DNA of 64,000 nt from Penium margaritaceum (lineage: Eukaryota > Streptophyta > Zygnematophyceae > Desmidiales > Peniaceae). The position numbers were made by a program, and so were the translations under genes. The stretch is taken from positions 27,491-91,490 of the forward strand of contig SZWC01006949.1 in assembly GCA_023375785.1 (NCBI GenBank). Reading direction: 5' to 3'. The notes beneath the pieces are model-generated. The model made no database searches and was not told the origin of the DNA. It worked only from the letters and a program-made list of their open reading frames with translations. Below, piece after piece: positions 1-10,512 of the stretch; position 1 is the first letter of the stretch; every line of letters begins with the position of its first letter.

Positions 1-360
1 AATATGATGACAGGGTGCAGTGGTGACATGATGGCATGGTAGCATGATGAAATTTAATATGGTGACCTGGTGACACAAGGATACGAAGGAAAGCAGTATG
101 GCCCTCTGAGGAAGAGGGATGACTGTAAGCCATTTTTTACATTTGCACCATAAAAGATCAACACTGATACCAAACTTGGTTTTTCGCATACTTTGACAAG
201 TACAGTGGGAGAAAAGATAGAGGAGAATGGTAAGAATAGAGCAAAGGTAGAGGGAAAGCGAGGGTGGATCAAAAGGAACATAGATAGGGGGGAAAGAAAG
301 ACAATGATAGAAAGAGAGGAGAGAAAGAGGGAAAGAGGGGGAAAAGGGGAGAGAACGAGG
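1..360. other. No gene recognised
   Basis: The first ~100 bases are rich in imperfect ATG/GAT steps (gatgacagg, gcatgatg). The rest becomes progressively purine-rich towards the GA tract. No coding or RNA signal was seen. Confidence 0.5.
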
Positions 361-493
361 GATAGATAGAAAAAGACAATGATTAGAGAGAGAGGGAGGG
401 AGAGAGAGAGGGAGAGAGAAAAAGACAGAGAGAGAGGGGGGGAGAGAGAAAGAGAGATAGAGTGAGAAGGGGAGAGAGAGAGGGAGAGGGAGG

Positions 494-531
<38 letters not shown>

Positions 532-745
532 AAGGGAGAAGTTTCAAAGAGAGAGATAGAGAAAGCTAGAAATAGAGAGGGGGGAGCTAGCAAGATAGAG
601 AAATAGAGAGGGAGAGAGAGGGGGGAGCAAGAGGGAGAAAGAGAAAGAGAGAGAAAGCAAGAGAGAGAGAGAGATAGAGAGAGAGAGTAGAGAGAGAGAG
701 TTAAAGAGAGAGAGAGAGAGAGCGAGAGAGAGCGAGAGGGGGGGG
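361..745. repeat. Interrupted (GA)n microsatellite
   Basis: Almost pure purine on the + strand, with long GAGAGA runs broken by GGGG and AAA. Read on the - strand it gives a long Ser/Leu low-complexity open frame, which is an artefact of the repeat and not a protein. Confidence 0.95.
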
Positions 746-816
746 GCAGCCATCTGTACACACGAAGCACACACACCCATTGCCACGCACCCCTGACACA
801 CTCATACATACAGAGG

Positions 817-818
<2 letters not shown>

Positions 819-887
<69 letters not shown>

Positions 888-891
888 ACAC
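819..891. repeat. (CA)n microsatellite, left half
   Basis: An almost uninterrupted CA tract that ends exactly where the E1 LTR begins. It resumes at 7288 on the far side of E1, so the element landed inside the microsatellite. Confidence 0.95.
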
Positions 892-1665
892 AGTAATGAG
901 GTGCCCCTTTTTTCTGGCATACTCGGGGCCTCGTCCGAGTGTTGAGGGCATGCAGGCCTTTTTCCGATTTTTGGAAATCCAGGTCGCGGTCGAGCTCACC
1001 TCCGCTCGACCGCCGATGCGAGGAGGAGGAGGAGTGAGCGCGCGAGCGAGCGCCGGCGTGGAGTTCACACCGGCGCTAAGGCCCTGTTTCGCGCGAACCC
1101 CCACGCGGCGTTCCAAACACGCCACGCGGGGTTGACTTCCCTCCTCTCGACGAGTAGCATAACGGGGATGCTACCCGCCGACGGGTCGTTTCGACGGACG
1201 GCCCCGCCAACGGACGCAGTCAACGGCAACAGTAAAACTAGTGACTGCGGCCGTGCGACGGTCGCAGTTTTCCGGTGGCGCGTCCAACAAGGTGACCGCA
1301 TCCACTGCCGAGAGGCATACGGGAGCAACAAGGCGGCTCACCGAGAGACAAGATCGACCATCGATCTCGACGATCAACGGCCGGGGATTTCTCGCACTAG
1401 GCATTAGGTGCAAGTAGAGCACCAGGTTCAGGTGCAAGAAGAGCACCAAGTTCAGGTGCAAGTAGCTTGTCGTAGAAAGCTAGGAAAGCAGTAGGCTGAG
1501 GCCTGGGCTAGCCAGCCGGACAGTATGAATACCCTGTACTCAGTTCAATCTGATCAACCTGTTTTTTCCAGCTCTGGCTTCCAGACATCTCCAAGTCTAT
1601 CTTTCCACTGCGACTGTGCTCTCCACACACTAAAGCCTAATCTCCAGAGAGTACCCACTCTCACA
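892..1665 (+). repeat. E1 5' LTR
   Basis: About 774 bp, beginning near GTAATGAGGTGCCCC and ending CTCTCACA. It is followed two bases later by the primer-binding site. It matches 6514-7287 along its whole length without large gaps. Shared LTR landmarks are a (GGA)n/GAGCG block, a 24-bp tandem repeat, a TATA-like stretch and a conserved end. Confidence 0.95.
1407..1470 (+). promoter_or_regulatory. 24-bp tandem repeat upstream of the LTR TATA
   Basis: Two full units and a partial one, each starting GGTGCAAG and carrying AGAGCACCA, at 1407, 1431 and 1455. The same array recurs at 7029 in the 3' LTR and at 55952 and 61548 in E4. It lies 60-100 bp upstream of a TATA-like site, which is clearest as TATAAATAG at 31052-31060 in E2 and TATAAACAT near 7146. 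By position this looks like a U3 enhancer array; that role is inferred. Confidence 0.6.
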
Positions 1666-1667
1666 TC

Positions 1668-1686
1668 TGGTACCAGAGTTAGAGCC
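1668..1686 (+). other. E1 primer-binding site
   Basis: TGGTACCAGAG two bases after the LTR end. It closely matches the plant retrotransposon primer site TGGTATCAGAGC, which pairs with the 3' end of initiator tRNA-Met and primes minus-strand synthesis. Confidence 0.85.
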
Positions 1687-2023
1687 ACGCGTTGGGCGGA
1701 AGCGCTGCCGGAGCTTGCAAAACTTCAAGAAGTGAAGGCACGGACTACGCCGGACAACGTCGAGGCTGATCGAGAGGGAGATTGCGGGACCAGACTTCGA
1801 AGCCAACGCACGAGCCAACCTTTGGAAAGTTTTTTCCATTTCCAGAGTGTCCACACGGTCTACCGTGCGCGTGCGGGAGACGACAAGTGACTCCCACGCA
1901 CTTCGAAGACTCCAGATTTTTGTCCCGGACTGCCGAATTGTTGCCGGAAAACTTTTCGATTGCTGCCGAAACGCTGCCAAATTTTTTCGAAGGATCTCTA
2001 GTGGCTAAAATCTATCTAGAGCC

Positions 2024-2905
2024 ATGGAGCAGGCACTGGAGCAGATCGTAGAGCAGCTGGGAGCCCTCAAGCTAGAGAACGAGCGGCTGAATCGGCAGAT
2101 GGCTGACCTATGGGACGGGACTAACGCTGGACAGGTTGGGGCGGCCCGGTCAAGGAGTCCGCCGAGACCAAAGCCAAAGGCTATGGAAGCGTTCAATCCC
2201 TATGCCAAGGGAGCGAGCATTCGGACCTGGTTGTTTGCGATGAACAGCTACTTTGGGGCTTTGGGTCACCCTCCAAAGGACGATGCTGTGCGTGTGTCAT
2301 TCGCGGTGACACTGCTACGCGGAGCAGCATTGGAGTGGTGGAGGCAGCTGAATATGCTGGCCACTCAAGGTGGAGGTGGGAACGCAGCTTTGCAACATGC
2401 CGTGTTGTGGCAGCCAGGGGCGGTGCAACCTGAAGCTCGCGTGCCGACGACATGGGAGCAGTTCGAGCAAGCCATAAGAGATCGATTTGAATGCCTCCAT
2501 GGTCGCACGCAACAAGCTTAAGCAGCTGAAGCAGATCGCCTCGGTGTAGGAGTATACACGCCGCTTCTTGGCGTTGTGCTTGGAGATCGAAGACATGAGT
2601 GAGCCGGAGATGGCAGACAAATACCACAACAGCTTGAAGGCAGAAATTCAGCGCACGCTGGCACTAAGTGGCATCACGGAGTTCCATGCGATGGTAGCCA
2701 CTGCTGAGCGCGTCGACGCGCTACGCTACCATTGAGGGGGTTTTCATGAGAAGCAAGAGAATTTTCAGCATCGAGCACAGCACCAACAAGCCGACCCCAT
2801 GGAGATCGACGCAGTGGAAGGGGGCCAGCAGCAGAGCAATCCGCGTGGTGGGAGCTCTTGGATCTGCGGGAAGCCTGGGCACCACAAGAAGGATTGCAAG
2901 AAGAA
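2024..2905 (+). pseudogene. E1 gag region
   Basis: Codes for the structural (capsid/nucleocapsid) part of the element. The N-terminus starts at an ATG near 2024 and is a heptad-like, Glu/Leu-rich segment (LEQIVEQLGALKLENERL) typical of a coiled coil. It is followed by the Retrotrans_gag core with SIRTWLFAMNSYFGALG and AALEWWRQL, where the paired tryptophans are typical of the family. A basic zinc-knuckle-like stretch (GKPGHHKKDC) lies near 2860-2900. The same blocks recur in E2 near 25950-26830 and in E4 near 56560-57450. The region is broken. Confidence 0.85.
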
Positions 2906-5900
2906 GCAGTAGGGAAACGGCAACCAACAGTGAGTGGCGGGCGGCCATCTGCTGGGAAAGCTTCGTCTGCATCAGCAAACACCAGCCCCGAAAGTCCTTC
3001 GACAACTACGGAGCTGCCAAGTGTATTGCTGCGGAGCGAAGGAAGCGGGAGCCTTCCGGGTATCCTCCTGAAAGCCGAAATTTTATCGCCTGGTTCTGCG
3101 GACGGCGAGGGGCGCCAGACTCGCCAGCAGATTAAAGCATTGCTGGATTGCGGCGCATCGCACTCATTCTTTGACGACGAGCTTGCAAAGAGGTTCGGGC
3201 TTGCACGGCTACCCGAGAAGCCAACTACGGCCAAGTTCGTGCAAGGAGAGTTGGAGTGTGGACTGCCTCTGAAGCCTCTGAGGATTCGTCTGGGCAAGCT
3301 GTCGTGCGATGTGAACTTTTGCACGTGCCCGATGGACACCTACGACGCCATTTTGGGGCGTGACTGGCTACAGTGGTGGAATCCTTCTGTGGATTGGGTG
3401 CGCAGCCAGGTGAAAGTGAAGAGATGCGGAGAGCAAATCGTTTTGCCGTTATGGGTAGAGGAGGACTCCAAGGCAGGCAAGGTGCCGCAATTGAGTTACG
3501 TGCAGTTGAAGCGTTGTCAGCGCAAGGGGGAACAAGTGTACCTGGTGTGGGTGCGGCAGAAGGAAGCAGCTACAGAGGTGGAAGTGCTGGCAACGAAGAC
3601 AACGCAACAAGAGGGCGAGCAGCAGAAAGCACCTGCAATAGAGCTGTCCAAAGGCATCAAAGGAGTGTTGGACAGCTACAATGACGTGTTTCCTGCTGAG
3701 CTGCCAAAGGGTTTACCACCGAAGCGGGACATCGACCACAAAATTGATTTGGTTCTGGCAGCAACTCCAACAATGCGAGCTACTTATTGCATGAGTGATA
3801 ATGAGCTGGGTGGGCTGAAGAAGCAGTTGGAGGAGCTGACGGAGCAATGGTTCATCAGACCGTCGGTGTCACCTTACGCTGCACCGGTCCTCTTTGTGAA
3901 GAAGAAGACAGGGGAGCTGTGGATGTGCGTGGAATATTGCGCACCGGACAACCTAACGATCAAGAACCGGTACCCGCTGCCAAGGGTCGAGGAGCTCTTT
4001 GACCAGCTGAGGGGAGCGCAGTTCTTCAGCAAGATTGACTTGCGCTGGGGGTACCATCAGATCTGGATTGCGGAGCAGGATGTGGAGAAGATGGTGTTTC
4101 GGACGCGGTACGGCCATTTTGAGTACCTCGTGATGCCGTTTGGGTTGACCAACGCTCCTGCAATGTTCATGAGCCTCATGAACAGGATCTTCCACCCTCA
4201 CCTGGACCAGTTCGTGGTGGTGTTCCTCGACGACATCCTCATCTACTCCCAAACTCTAGAAGAGCATCAACAACATCTTCAGCAGGTGTTTGAAATTCTT
4301 CAGAGAGAGAAGTTGTTTGCAAAGCTCTCCATGTGTGAGTTCGAGAAAAGGGAGGTGGAGTTCCTGGGGCACATCGTGAGTGGCAAAGGTCTCCGCATGG
4401 ACCCCAAAAAAGTGGAAGCAGTGAAGCAGTGGCCGACACCAAAGTGCGTGCGCGACATCCAAGTGTTCTTGGGTTTGTCAACTACTACCGGAAACTCATC
4501 CGGGGGTACGCAGAAAAGGGTGCGCCGCTGACTCAGTTGGTGAGGAAGGATCACCAATGGGAATGGGGCGATCAGGAGCAGAAGAGCTTCGATGAGCTCA
4601 ACGTTGCAATGTGTGACGCTCCGATCCTGGTGCATCCAGATTCATCCGAGGAGTACGTCATGGCGATGGACGCAAGCGACTATGCCATTGGGGCGGTGCT
4701 GATGCAGGATCACGGGAAGGGCTCGCAACCGATTGCGTACGCGTCTCGCAAGTTGCGAGGTGTGGAGCTAAACTACACAATCCATGAAAAGGAGATGCTG
4801 GCAGTGATCCATGCGTTCAAGCACTGGAGGTGCTACCTCGAGTCGTGGCGCTGCGTGGTCTTCACAGACCATTATGCCCTGAAGTACCTGAAGACGCAGC
4901 CGAACCTCAGTCACCGACAAACTCGCTGGATGGAGTTTCTTGAAGGGAGTTTTGACTACAAGATCATGTACAAGCCTGGGAAGGTGAACCCGGCAGACCC
5001 TCTGTCAAGGAGGCCGGACTTGAGCCTCAATGCCATCTCAATGCTGATGGGATCTCCAGTCATGCATAGCCTGTTCAAGCACGGCTATGGCGTGGACAAT
5101 GAGTTCACGGGTGGTGCGCTGAAAGACGCCACGTGGGATGGAGTGTATTGGCGAAGGGGGCAGGAGCGGAAAACTGTCGTGCTGGACTATGCGCCATTGA
5201 AGTAGTTACTGCTGGAGGAGGCGCATGACACCCACTACTCGGGTCACTTCGGCTTCGACAATACGCTGAAAGCCTTAACACGCCAATACTGGTGGTCGTC
5301 AATGGCGACTAATTGCAAGAGGTTTGTGAGCAGCTGCGATGTGTGCCAATGCATCAAGGTGCAGAGGACCAAGCCACCAAGGGAGCTGCAGCCATTGCCT
5401 GTACCCGGGAGGCCATGGACAGACATCTCGCTTTACTTCATCGGCCGGTTGCCTGTGACGCAGCATGGCAACAATACGATGTTGGTGGTGGTGGACCGGT
5501 TCTCCAAGATGGCACACTTCCACGCATGTCCTGAGAGTATCATAGCTGCTGGGACAGCTCAACTCCTCCTCAGTCATGTCGTCAAGCTGCATGGAGTGCC
5601 GTAGTTGGTGGTCTCGTATTGTGATCCATGCTTCACTTCGCGATTCTGGAGAGATCTCATGGAGAACCTGGGCACGCGGGTGCAACTGACCACGGCATAC
5701 CACCCACAGAGCGATGGGCAGACAGAGCGCACGAACCAGACATTGGAGCAGCTGCTGTGCAGCATGGTCCCACCGAATGGAGACGGTTGGGAGGAGAAGC
5801 TTGGAGTGACAGAGTTTGCCTACAACTCAGCGGTGTCAGCATCCACAGGGAAGTCACCGTTTGAGGTGGTCTACGTCCATCAGCCACTGAGTCCAGCCGC

Positions 5901-6470
5901 CCTTACTACGACAACATCTCTTCCGGCTATGCAGCAGATTGCTAAAGGGTTTGCCACCACTTGGGACGTGGTACGGCAACGGCTGTTGAAGGCACAGAAG
6001 CAGCAAAAGCAGCAGGCTGATAAGCATCGCTCTGCGGAGGAGTTCCAAGTAGGAGATCAGGTGATGATGAACTCTGCTAATCTGCAGCTGATGGGAGTGG
6101 GGAGTCCCAAGCTGAAACCTCAATGGGTGGGTCCGTTCCACATTTTGGAGAAGTGGTCGGCCGTTTCATACAAGCTGGAGCTGCCGGCTCACTACACCAT
6201 CCACCCGGTGTTCCACATCTCCCTGCTCTGTGCCTATCGCGACCCCAACACCTTCTTCCAGGGTCGCGGGACAGCTCTACCTCCTACTGTCCAGGTTGAA
6301 GGAAGTGAGGAGTTTGAGGTGGAGAAGATCCTGGCGGACCGTCAGAGGGGACGACGACGTGAGTTTCTGGTGCAGTGGAAGGGGTACCCGGCGGAGCATA
6401 ACTCTTGGGAGCCAGAGGCCAACTTCCATGTCGGGGGTACCAACACTGTTCTCCAGGAGTATCTCAGGTG
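2905..6470 (+). pseudogene. E1 pol region with chromodomain
   Basis: Enzymatic part of the element. In order: aspartic protease near 3100-3400 (active-site motif LLDCGASHSF, then AILGRDWL); reverse transcriptase near 3740-4260 ([27 protein letters not shown], and the catalytic FLDDILIYS); RNase H near 4600-4960 (DASDYAIGAVLMQ, EKEMLAVIHAF, FTDHYALKYL); integrase zinc finger near 5215-5350 (H-X-H ... SSCDVCQ); integrase core near 5400-5900 (HPQSDGQTERTNQTLEQ); and a chromodomain near 6300-6430 (EFLVQWKGYPAEHNSWEP). In chromoviruses this last domain is known to bind modified histone H3 tails and steer integration. The region is broken; the domain order and motifs are still plain. Confidence 0.93.
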
Positions 6471-6493
6471 CGCCGGGACGTCACGCCTCCGAC

Positions 6494-6513
6494 GGGGGGG
6501 GGGGGGGGGTGAA
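6494..6513 (+). other. E1 polypurine tract
   Basis: A run of G residues ending GGTGAA directly before the 3' LTR start. A purine tract here is the expected plus-strand primer of an LTR retrotransposon. E2 has ACTGGAGGGGGTGAA in the same place, so the long G run in E1 is an expansion of it. Confidence 0.8.
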
Positions 6514-7287
6514 TGTAACGAGGTGCCCCTTTTTTCTGGCACACTCGGGGCCTCGTCCGAGTATTGGGGGCATGCAGGCCTTTTTCCGATTTTCAGAAAT
6601 CCAGGTCGCGGTCGAGCTCACCTCCGCTCGACCACCAATGTGAGGAGGAGGAGGAGCGAGCGCGCGAGCGAGCACCGGCGTGGAGTTCACGCCGGCGCTA
6701 AGGCCGTGTTTCGCGCGAACCCCCACGCGGCATTCCGAACACGCCACGCAGGGGTGGCTTCCCCCCTCTCGATGGGCAGCGTAACAGCGATGCTACCCGC
6801 CGAGGGGTTGTTTTGACGGACGGCCCCGGCAACGGAAGCGGTCAATGGCAACAGTAAAACTAGTGACTGCGACCGTGCGACGGTCGCAGTTTTCAGGTGG
6901 TGCGTCCAACAAGGCGACCGCATCCACCGCCGAGAGGCATACGGGAGCAACAAGGTGGCTCACCGAGAGACAAGATCCATCATCGATCTCGACGATCGAT
7001 GGCCGGGGATTTCTCGCACTAGGCATTAGGTGCAAGTAGAGCACCAGGTTCAGGTGCAAGCAGAGCACCAAGTTCAGGTGCAAGTAGCTTGTCGTAGCAA
7101 GCTAGAAAAGCAGTAGGCTGAGGCCTGGGCTAGCCAGCCGGATAGTATAAACATCCTGTACTCAGTTCAATCTGATCAACCTGTGTTTTCCAGCTCTGGC
7201 TTCCAGACATCTCCAAGTCTATCTTTCCGCTCCGACTGTGCTCTCCACACACTAAAGCCTAATCTCCAGAGAGCACCCACTCTCACA
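6514..7287 (+). repeat. E1 3' LTR
   Basis: 774 bp, TG...CA, colinear with the 5' LTR at 892-1665 and about 93% identical by eye. It contains the 24-bp tandem array at 7029-7090 and a TATA-like TATAAACAT near 7146. Confidence 0.95.
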
Positions 7288-7345
7288 CACACAAACACAC
7301 ACACGACCACACCCACATATACACACATGCACACACGCAATCACA
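7288..7345. repeat. (CA)n microsatellite, right half
   Basis: An imperfect CA/ACAC tract directly after the E1 3' LTR. It continues the tract that ends at 891. Confidence 0.85.
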
Positions 7346-8990
7346 CTCATCAACACACATTACTTCGCGCACTCCCACGCACGCCCTTCAGCAATCAGGC
7401 GAACCTCCCCCATTTACCCATACCCTTCCCTGCACATACACTCATGTGCATTACACACCCCTCCATCTTCACGAGCAATGTTATACGCATCCTCACCCTC
7501 CTCTTATCCTGCATAACCTGGCGTGGTTGCAGCAAATGGACCCAGAGCAGCCTCTCCACCCCCCAACCCTTTTTTTTTTTTTTGGTGGCTAGGACAGCCT
7601 TAGAGGTGAGGGAATCTATGCTGCACCCTTGACGACCACATGGGGTCAATCTCTATGGCGGTTCCCTTTTCCCGCCACTCCCTTCCCCTCGCCTCCGCCC
7701 CTCCCTCCTCCCCCAGCCCCCCTCCCCCTTTGTGCTCGCCTTTCCAAATACCCAACATCCCTTGTTTGCCCACCTTACTACCAATTTCTTACTCGTACCT
7801 CTCTATAGTTGAAGGGTTCAAAGCAACCTCTCCCCTACCTAGTTTTGCCCAACCCCNCCCCCCCCCCCCCCCCCCCCCCCCACAGCCAATTTCCCTCTTT
7901 ACTTTGCCTTGGTATCCGCATTACCACAATAACCTACCTTAACCACTTTCTTACACCTATGGGCTGAACCTCCGCGGGCCCCCAAGTCTACCCACTTATT
8001 CCACCTTGCCCAATGGGAGGGTGTTTTGCGCCCATTGATTGATTGCGATCAATTGGCTGCCTGAGTAGGTTTTAGCTCAATTCATAGGATAACTCAGGGT
8101 GAGTTAGAGAGTGTTTTCCATTCTCCTGTGGCACGGGTGAGGGTTCCTGAACCCAATCTCTACCCACACGTTCTTGATGGTCTTTGTCCCACAACTGGTG
8201 GTATTACTCCTTCCACGTTGCCCGTCTTATCCTTGATGGAGTAAAGGAGGGGATGGATTTCATGACTTACTCTTGAGGTATTGCAAAACAAAACAGGTGT
8301 GCGAGGAACCCCTCCCCCCCCCTCCAAACCCAGCCGTCGATTGGGATGTCAAGCGGCCGGCCATGGATGCAAAGACAGATGGTTGTCTCTGTATGCAATG
8401 CCGGCCGAGGGCCGGCCTTGCTTTGTAGTGTTTTTTGCACTCTCGTTATCACCTGCACGACATGGGTCGAACACGTCGGCGTTTGATTTGACTTTTCTTG
8501 AATTCTATCGGAAGAGATTGGTGGAGGTGTTTTTCCTTATTCTTGGAGTGCATTCGCAAAAATGGGTATGGGGAGGAAGGAGAGAGGAAAATTCATGTTT
8601 AACTTCCTTTTGACTGTAAATAATGGATTTTTTTCTCAGTTACCAACAAATCAAAGATGCTTTCTGTATGAATTATTGAAGTTTCATTGTAAAGTTTAAA
8701 CGCAATATCTTTGTTTTTATGACCCTTTCAATATGAAAAGGGATGTAAGTTTATTTCAGATTACTTCACAATTCATGATATTGATGAAAGAGATAATGTT
8801 GTCTGACATGTCATAATGCATTACATAGCAGTTAATTACTTCATATAGCATTGGACCACACAAGAACACAAGAACTTAAGAAACAAGACACATTGATATG
8901 ATTCAATTGACTTTTTTTATATCCATAAACAGAATGATAGTAAGAGAAGAGCAACGTGCATGTTAAGCATACAGATGTATAACTGAGTTA
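7346..8990. other. No gene recognised
   Basis: Pyrimidine-rich to about 7950, with a T run at 7570-7583, then mixed and AT-rich. A short inverted pair (AAGACAG / CTGTCTC-like) lies near 8370-8400 between GGCCGGCC-type blocks. No protein family, tRNA or repeat end was recognised. Confidence 0.4.
7851..7881. repeat. Poly-C run with an undetermined base
   Basis: A homopolymer C run containing the single N of the window, at 7857. Its length is probably uncertain in the assembly. Confidence 0.9.
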
Positions 8991-8999
8991 AGAAACACA

Positions 9000-9235
9000 A
9001 ACATAGACACATGCATGGACAATGGCATGGATACACAGATTAAAAGATATAAATTAATACATTAACATCAAAATAGTCCAAAAAACGACATAGGAATAAT
9101 CATAGACATATACATGGACATACACATCAACATGTACATAAACACGTACATTAAAAGAGACATACACATGGACAAAGGCATAGATATACAAATAGGCATA
9201 AAACTGTACAAATAAGCAAATACATGAATAGGCGT
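9000..9235. repeat. Degenerate ACATA/CATGGACA repeat
   Basis: Many imperfect copies of ACATAnACATGGACA-like steps. On the - strand they translate as repeated (VYVH/YVHVDV)-type residues, which explains an apparent small protein at 9054-9263. It is a decayed minisatellite. Confidence 0.65.
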
Positions 9236-9289
9236 GTTCATGTTCTAGGTCAGAATAACTCATGTTTTAACTTCTGATCAAATGCAATC

Positions 9290-9720
9290 AGTTGAGGGAG
9301 AATTTGAGAAAGAGATGGTGGAGGATGAAGAATTGCATGTGGAGGGAGAGGTTGAGGAAGGGGGGTGATGCAAAGATGTAGCAGCACTAGGTGTACATGC
9401 CTTCTTAGGAAGTAGAAGGTGAAGATCCGCCACCCTTTACAAGGGCGGTGCGCACACGGAAGGGCACAGATTAGCTACTAGAGGAGGGCGAGAGTGTGGC
9501 AGCTGCAAATGGAGGTGTAGAAGAGGCTGGCGGGACTACAGACAGGGCTAGAGAAGGGAATGAAGAGGGGGAGAAGAAGGAGGTGTAGACGGAGATGGAG
9601 ATGGGGCTGGAGGTGGGAGTGTAGAGGAGGATGAAGCGGAAGTGGAGATCGAGGTTAGAGGAGATACGGACGGTGGAGAAGATGAAAGAAGTGGAGGGGA
9701 GGACCTGGGTGATGGAGCAG
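9290..9720. repeat. Purine-rich low-complexity stretch
   Basis: GGAGAAGATGGAGG-type sequence over ~430 bp on the + strand. One + frame reads as acidic Glu/Gly/Asp-rich segments with stops between them. No domain was recognised. Confidence 0.5.
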
Positions 9721-10500
9721 GTTCAAATGCAACCTTTGTTGCATCTGTAGTAAATGTAGTTTAAGCAAGGAAGGCTGCCAAGGTGGCTAGGGCTGCGAAG
9801 ATGGCGAAGGTAGTCACGTTGGCTGCTACACAATGGCCTGGAGCACCAGAAAGTGCATAAATGCTAGCAAGGGAGGTGATGTAGGGAGGGTCAAGGGAGA
9901 GAAAGGGAAAGATGCTGATGTGCTGAATGTGACTGGCAAGGTGGGAGAGCCTGTGCAGCACTAGAAACCTCATATTTCAATAGTTAAAACCTCTCTATTT
10001 ATTCCAAGCGCTAAACTACAATGTTGCAACTCTTTTCTATTTGTGCCTACAATACAACAAAATGGAATGCTAAAGTGCAATGTGGACATTTGCCTGAGGG
10101 TGAAAATGACAAAACCTTGATGTATAGTCTTGTAACTGTCAATTAGGTGCTTTGTTTACAGGAGCACCACTTGTGCATTGCTTCCAGAATGTGATTGATG
10201 GTATCTTTCCTTGGTTTAAATGTGATGTAGCAACCTTGACTACGGGATGAGCATGAAACATGAAAAAGTTCTATGAACCTTAAAACATGGCCCAAAACAA
10301 GCTGCGGAAAAGTGTGACTTTAGGTCTCTACAACCCTCCAACCCCCTCTTACTAGGGGCACATGTGGCCAATGTGCTCGGTTGGCCGATGTACCGATGTG
10401 ACACCCATTGTCCTGATGTGCCGAGGTGCCCATCGATGTACCGGGACTCGGGCAGGGCAGGTCAACACTGGTTTGAACCAATGCACACAAGACCAATATT
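9721..10500. other. No gene recognised
   Basis: Mixed-composition DNA. Short imperfect repeats of CCGATGT(A/G)CCGA lie near 10378-10445. No coding, RNA or element-end signal was seen. Confidence 0.4.
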
Positions 10501-10512
10501 TGAATCAATCCA

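Larger units (their letters stand above)
892..7287 (+). mobile_element. E1: Ty3/gypsy chromovirus, family A
   Basis: A complete-length LTR retrotransposon fossil (~6.4 kb) with parts in the order LTR, primer-binding site, gag, protease, reverse transcriptase, RNase H, integrase, chromodomain, G-rich polypurine tract, LTR. RT before integrase defines Ty3/gypsy, and the C-terminal chromodomain places it among chromoviruses. The flanking 5-mers are CACAC on both sides, but the target is a CA microsatellite, so this match carries little weight. The two LTRs differ at roughly 50 of 773 positions by eye, mostly transitions. If a grass-like rate applied this would be a few million years, but the rate in this lineage is unknown. 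The internal region is broken, with about half a dozen disruptions. It is the best preserved of the three family A copies (E1, E2, E4), all on the + strand. Confidence 0.95.

Noticed and set aside
361-892. CRISPR-like or satellite array
   Set aside because: The units are dinucleotides without spacers, so it is an ordinary microsatellite.
54-920. Long - strand frame of 288 codons over the GA/CA tracts
   Set aside because: It translates only to Ser/Leu and Cys/Val dipeptide runs from the microsatellites.
7851-7881. Biologically meaningful poly-C element
   Set aside because: It contains an undetermined base and is a homopolymer, so its length is likely a sequencing uncertainty.
9054-9263. Small - strand protein rich in Tyr/Val/His
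   Set aside because: It is fully explained by the degenerate ACATA/CATGGACA repeat.
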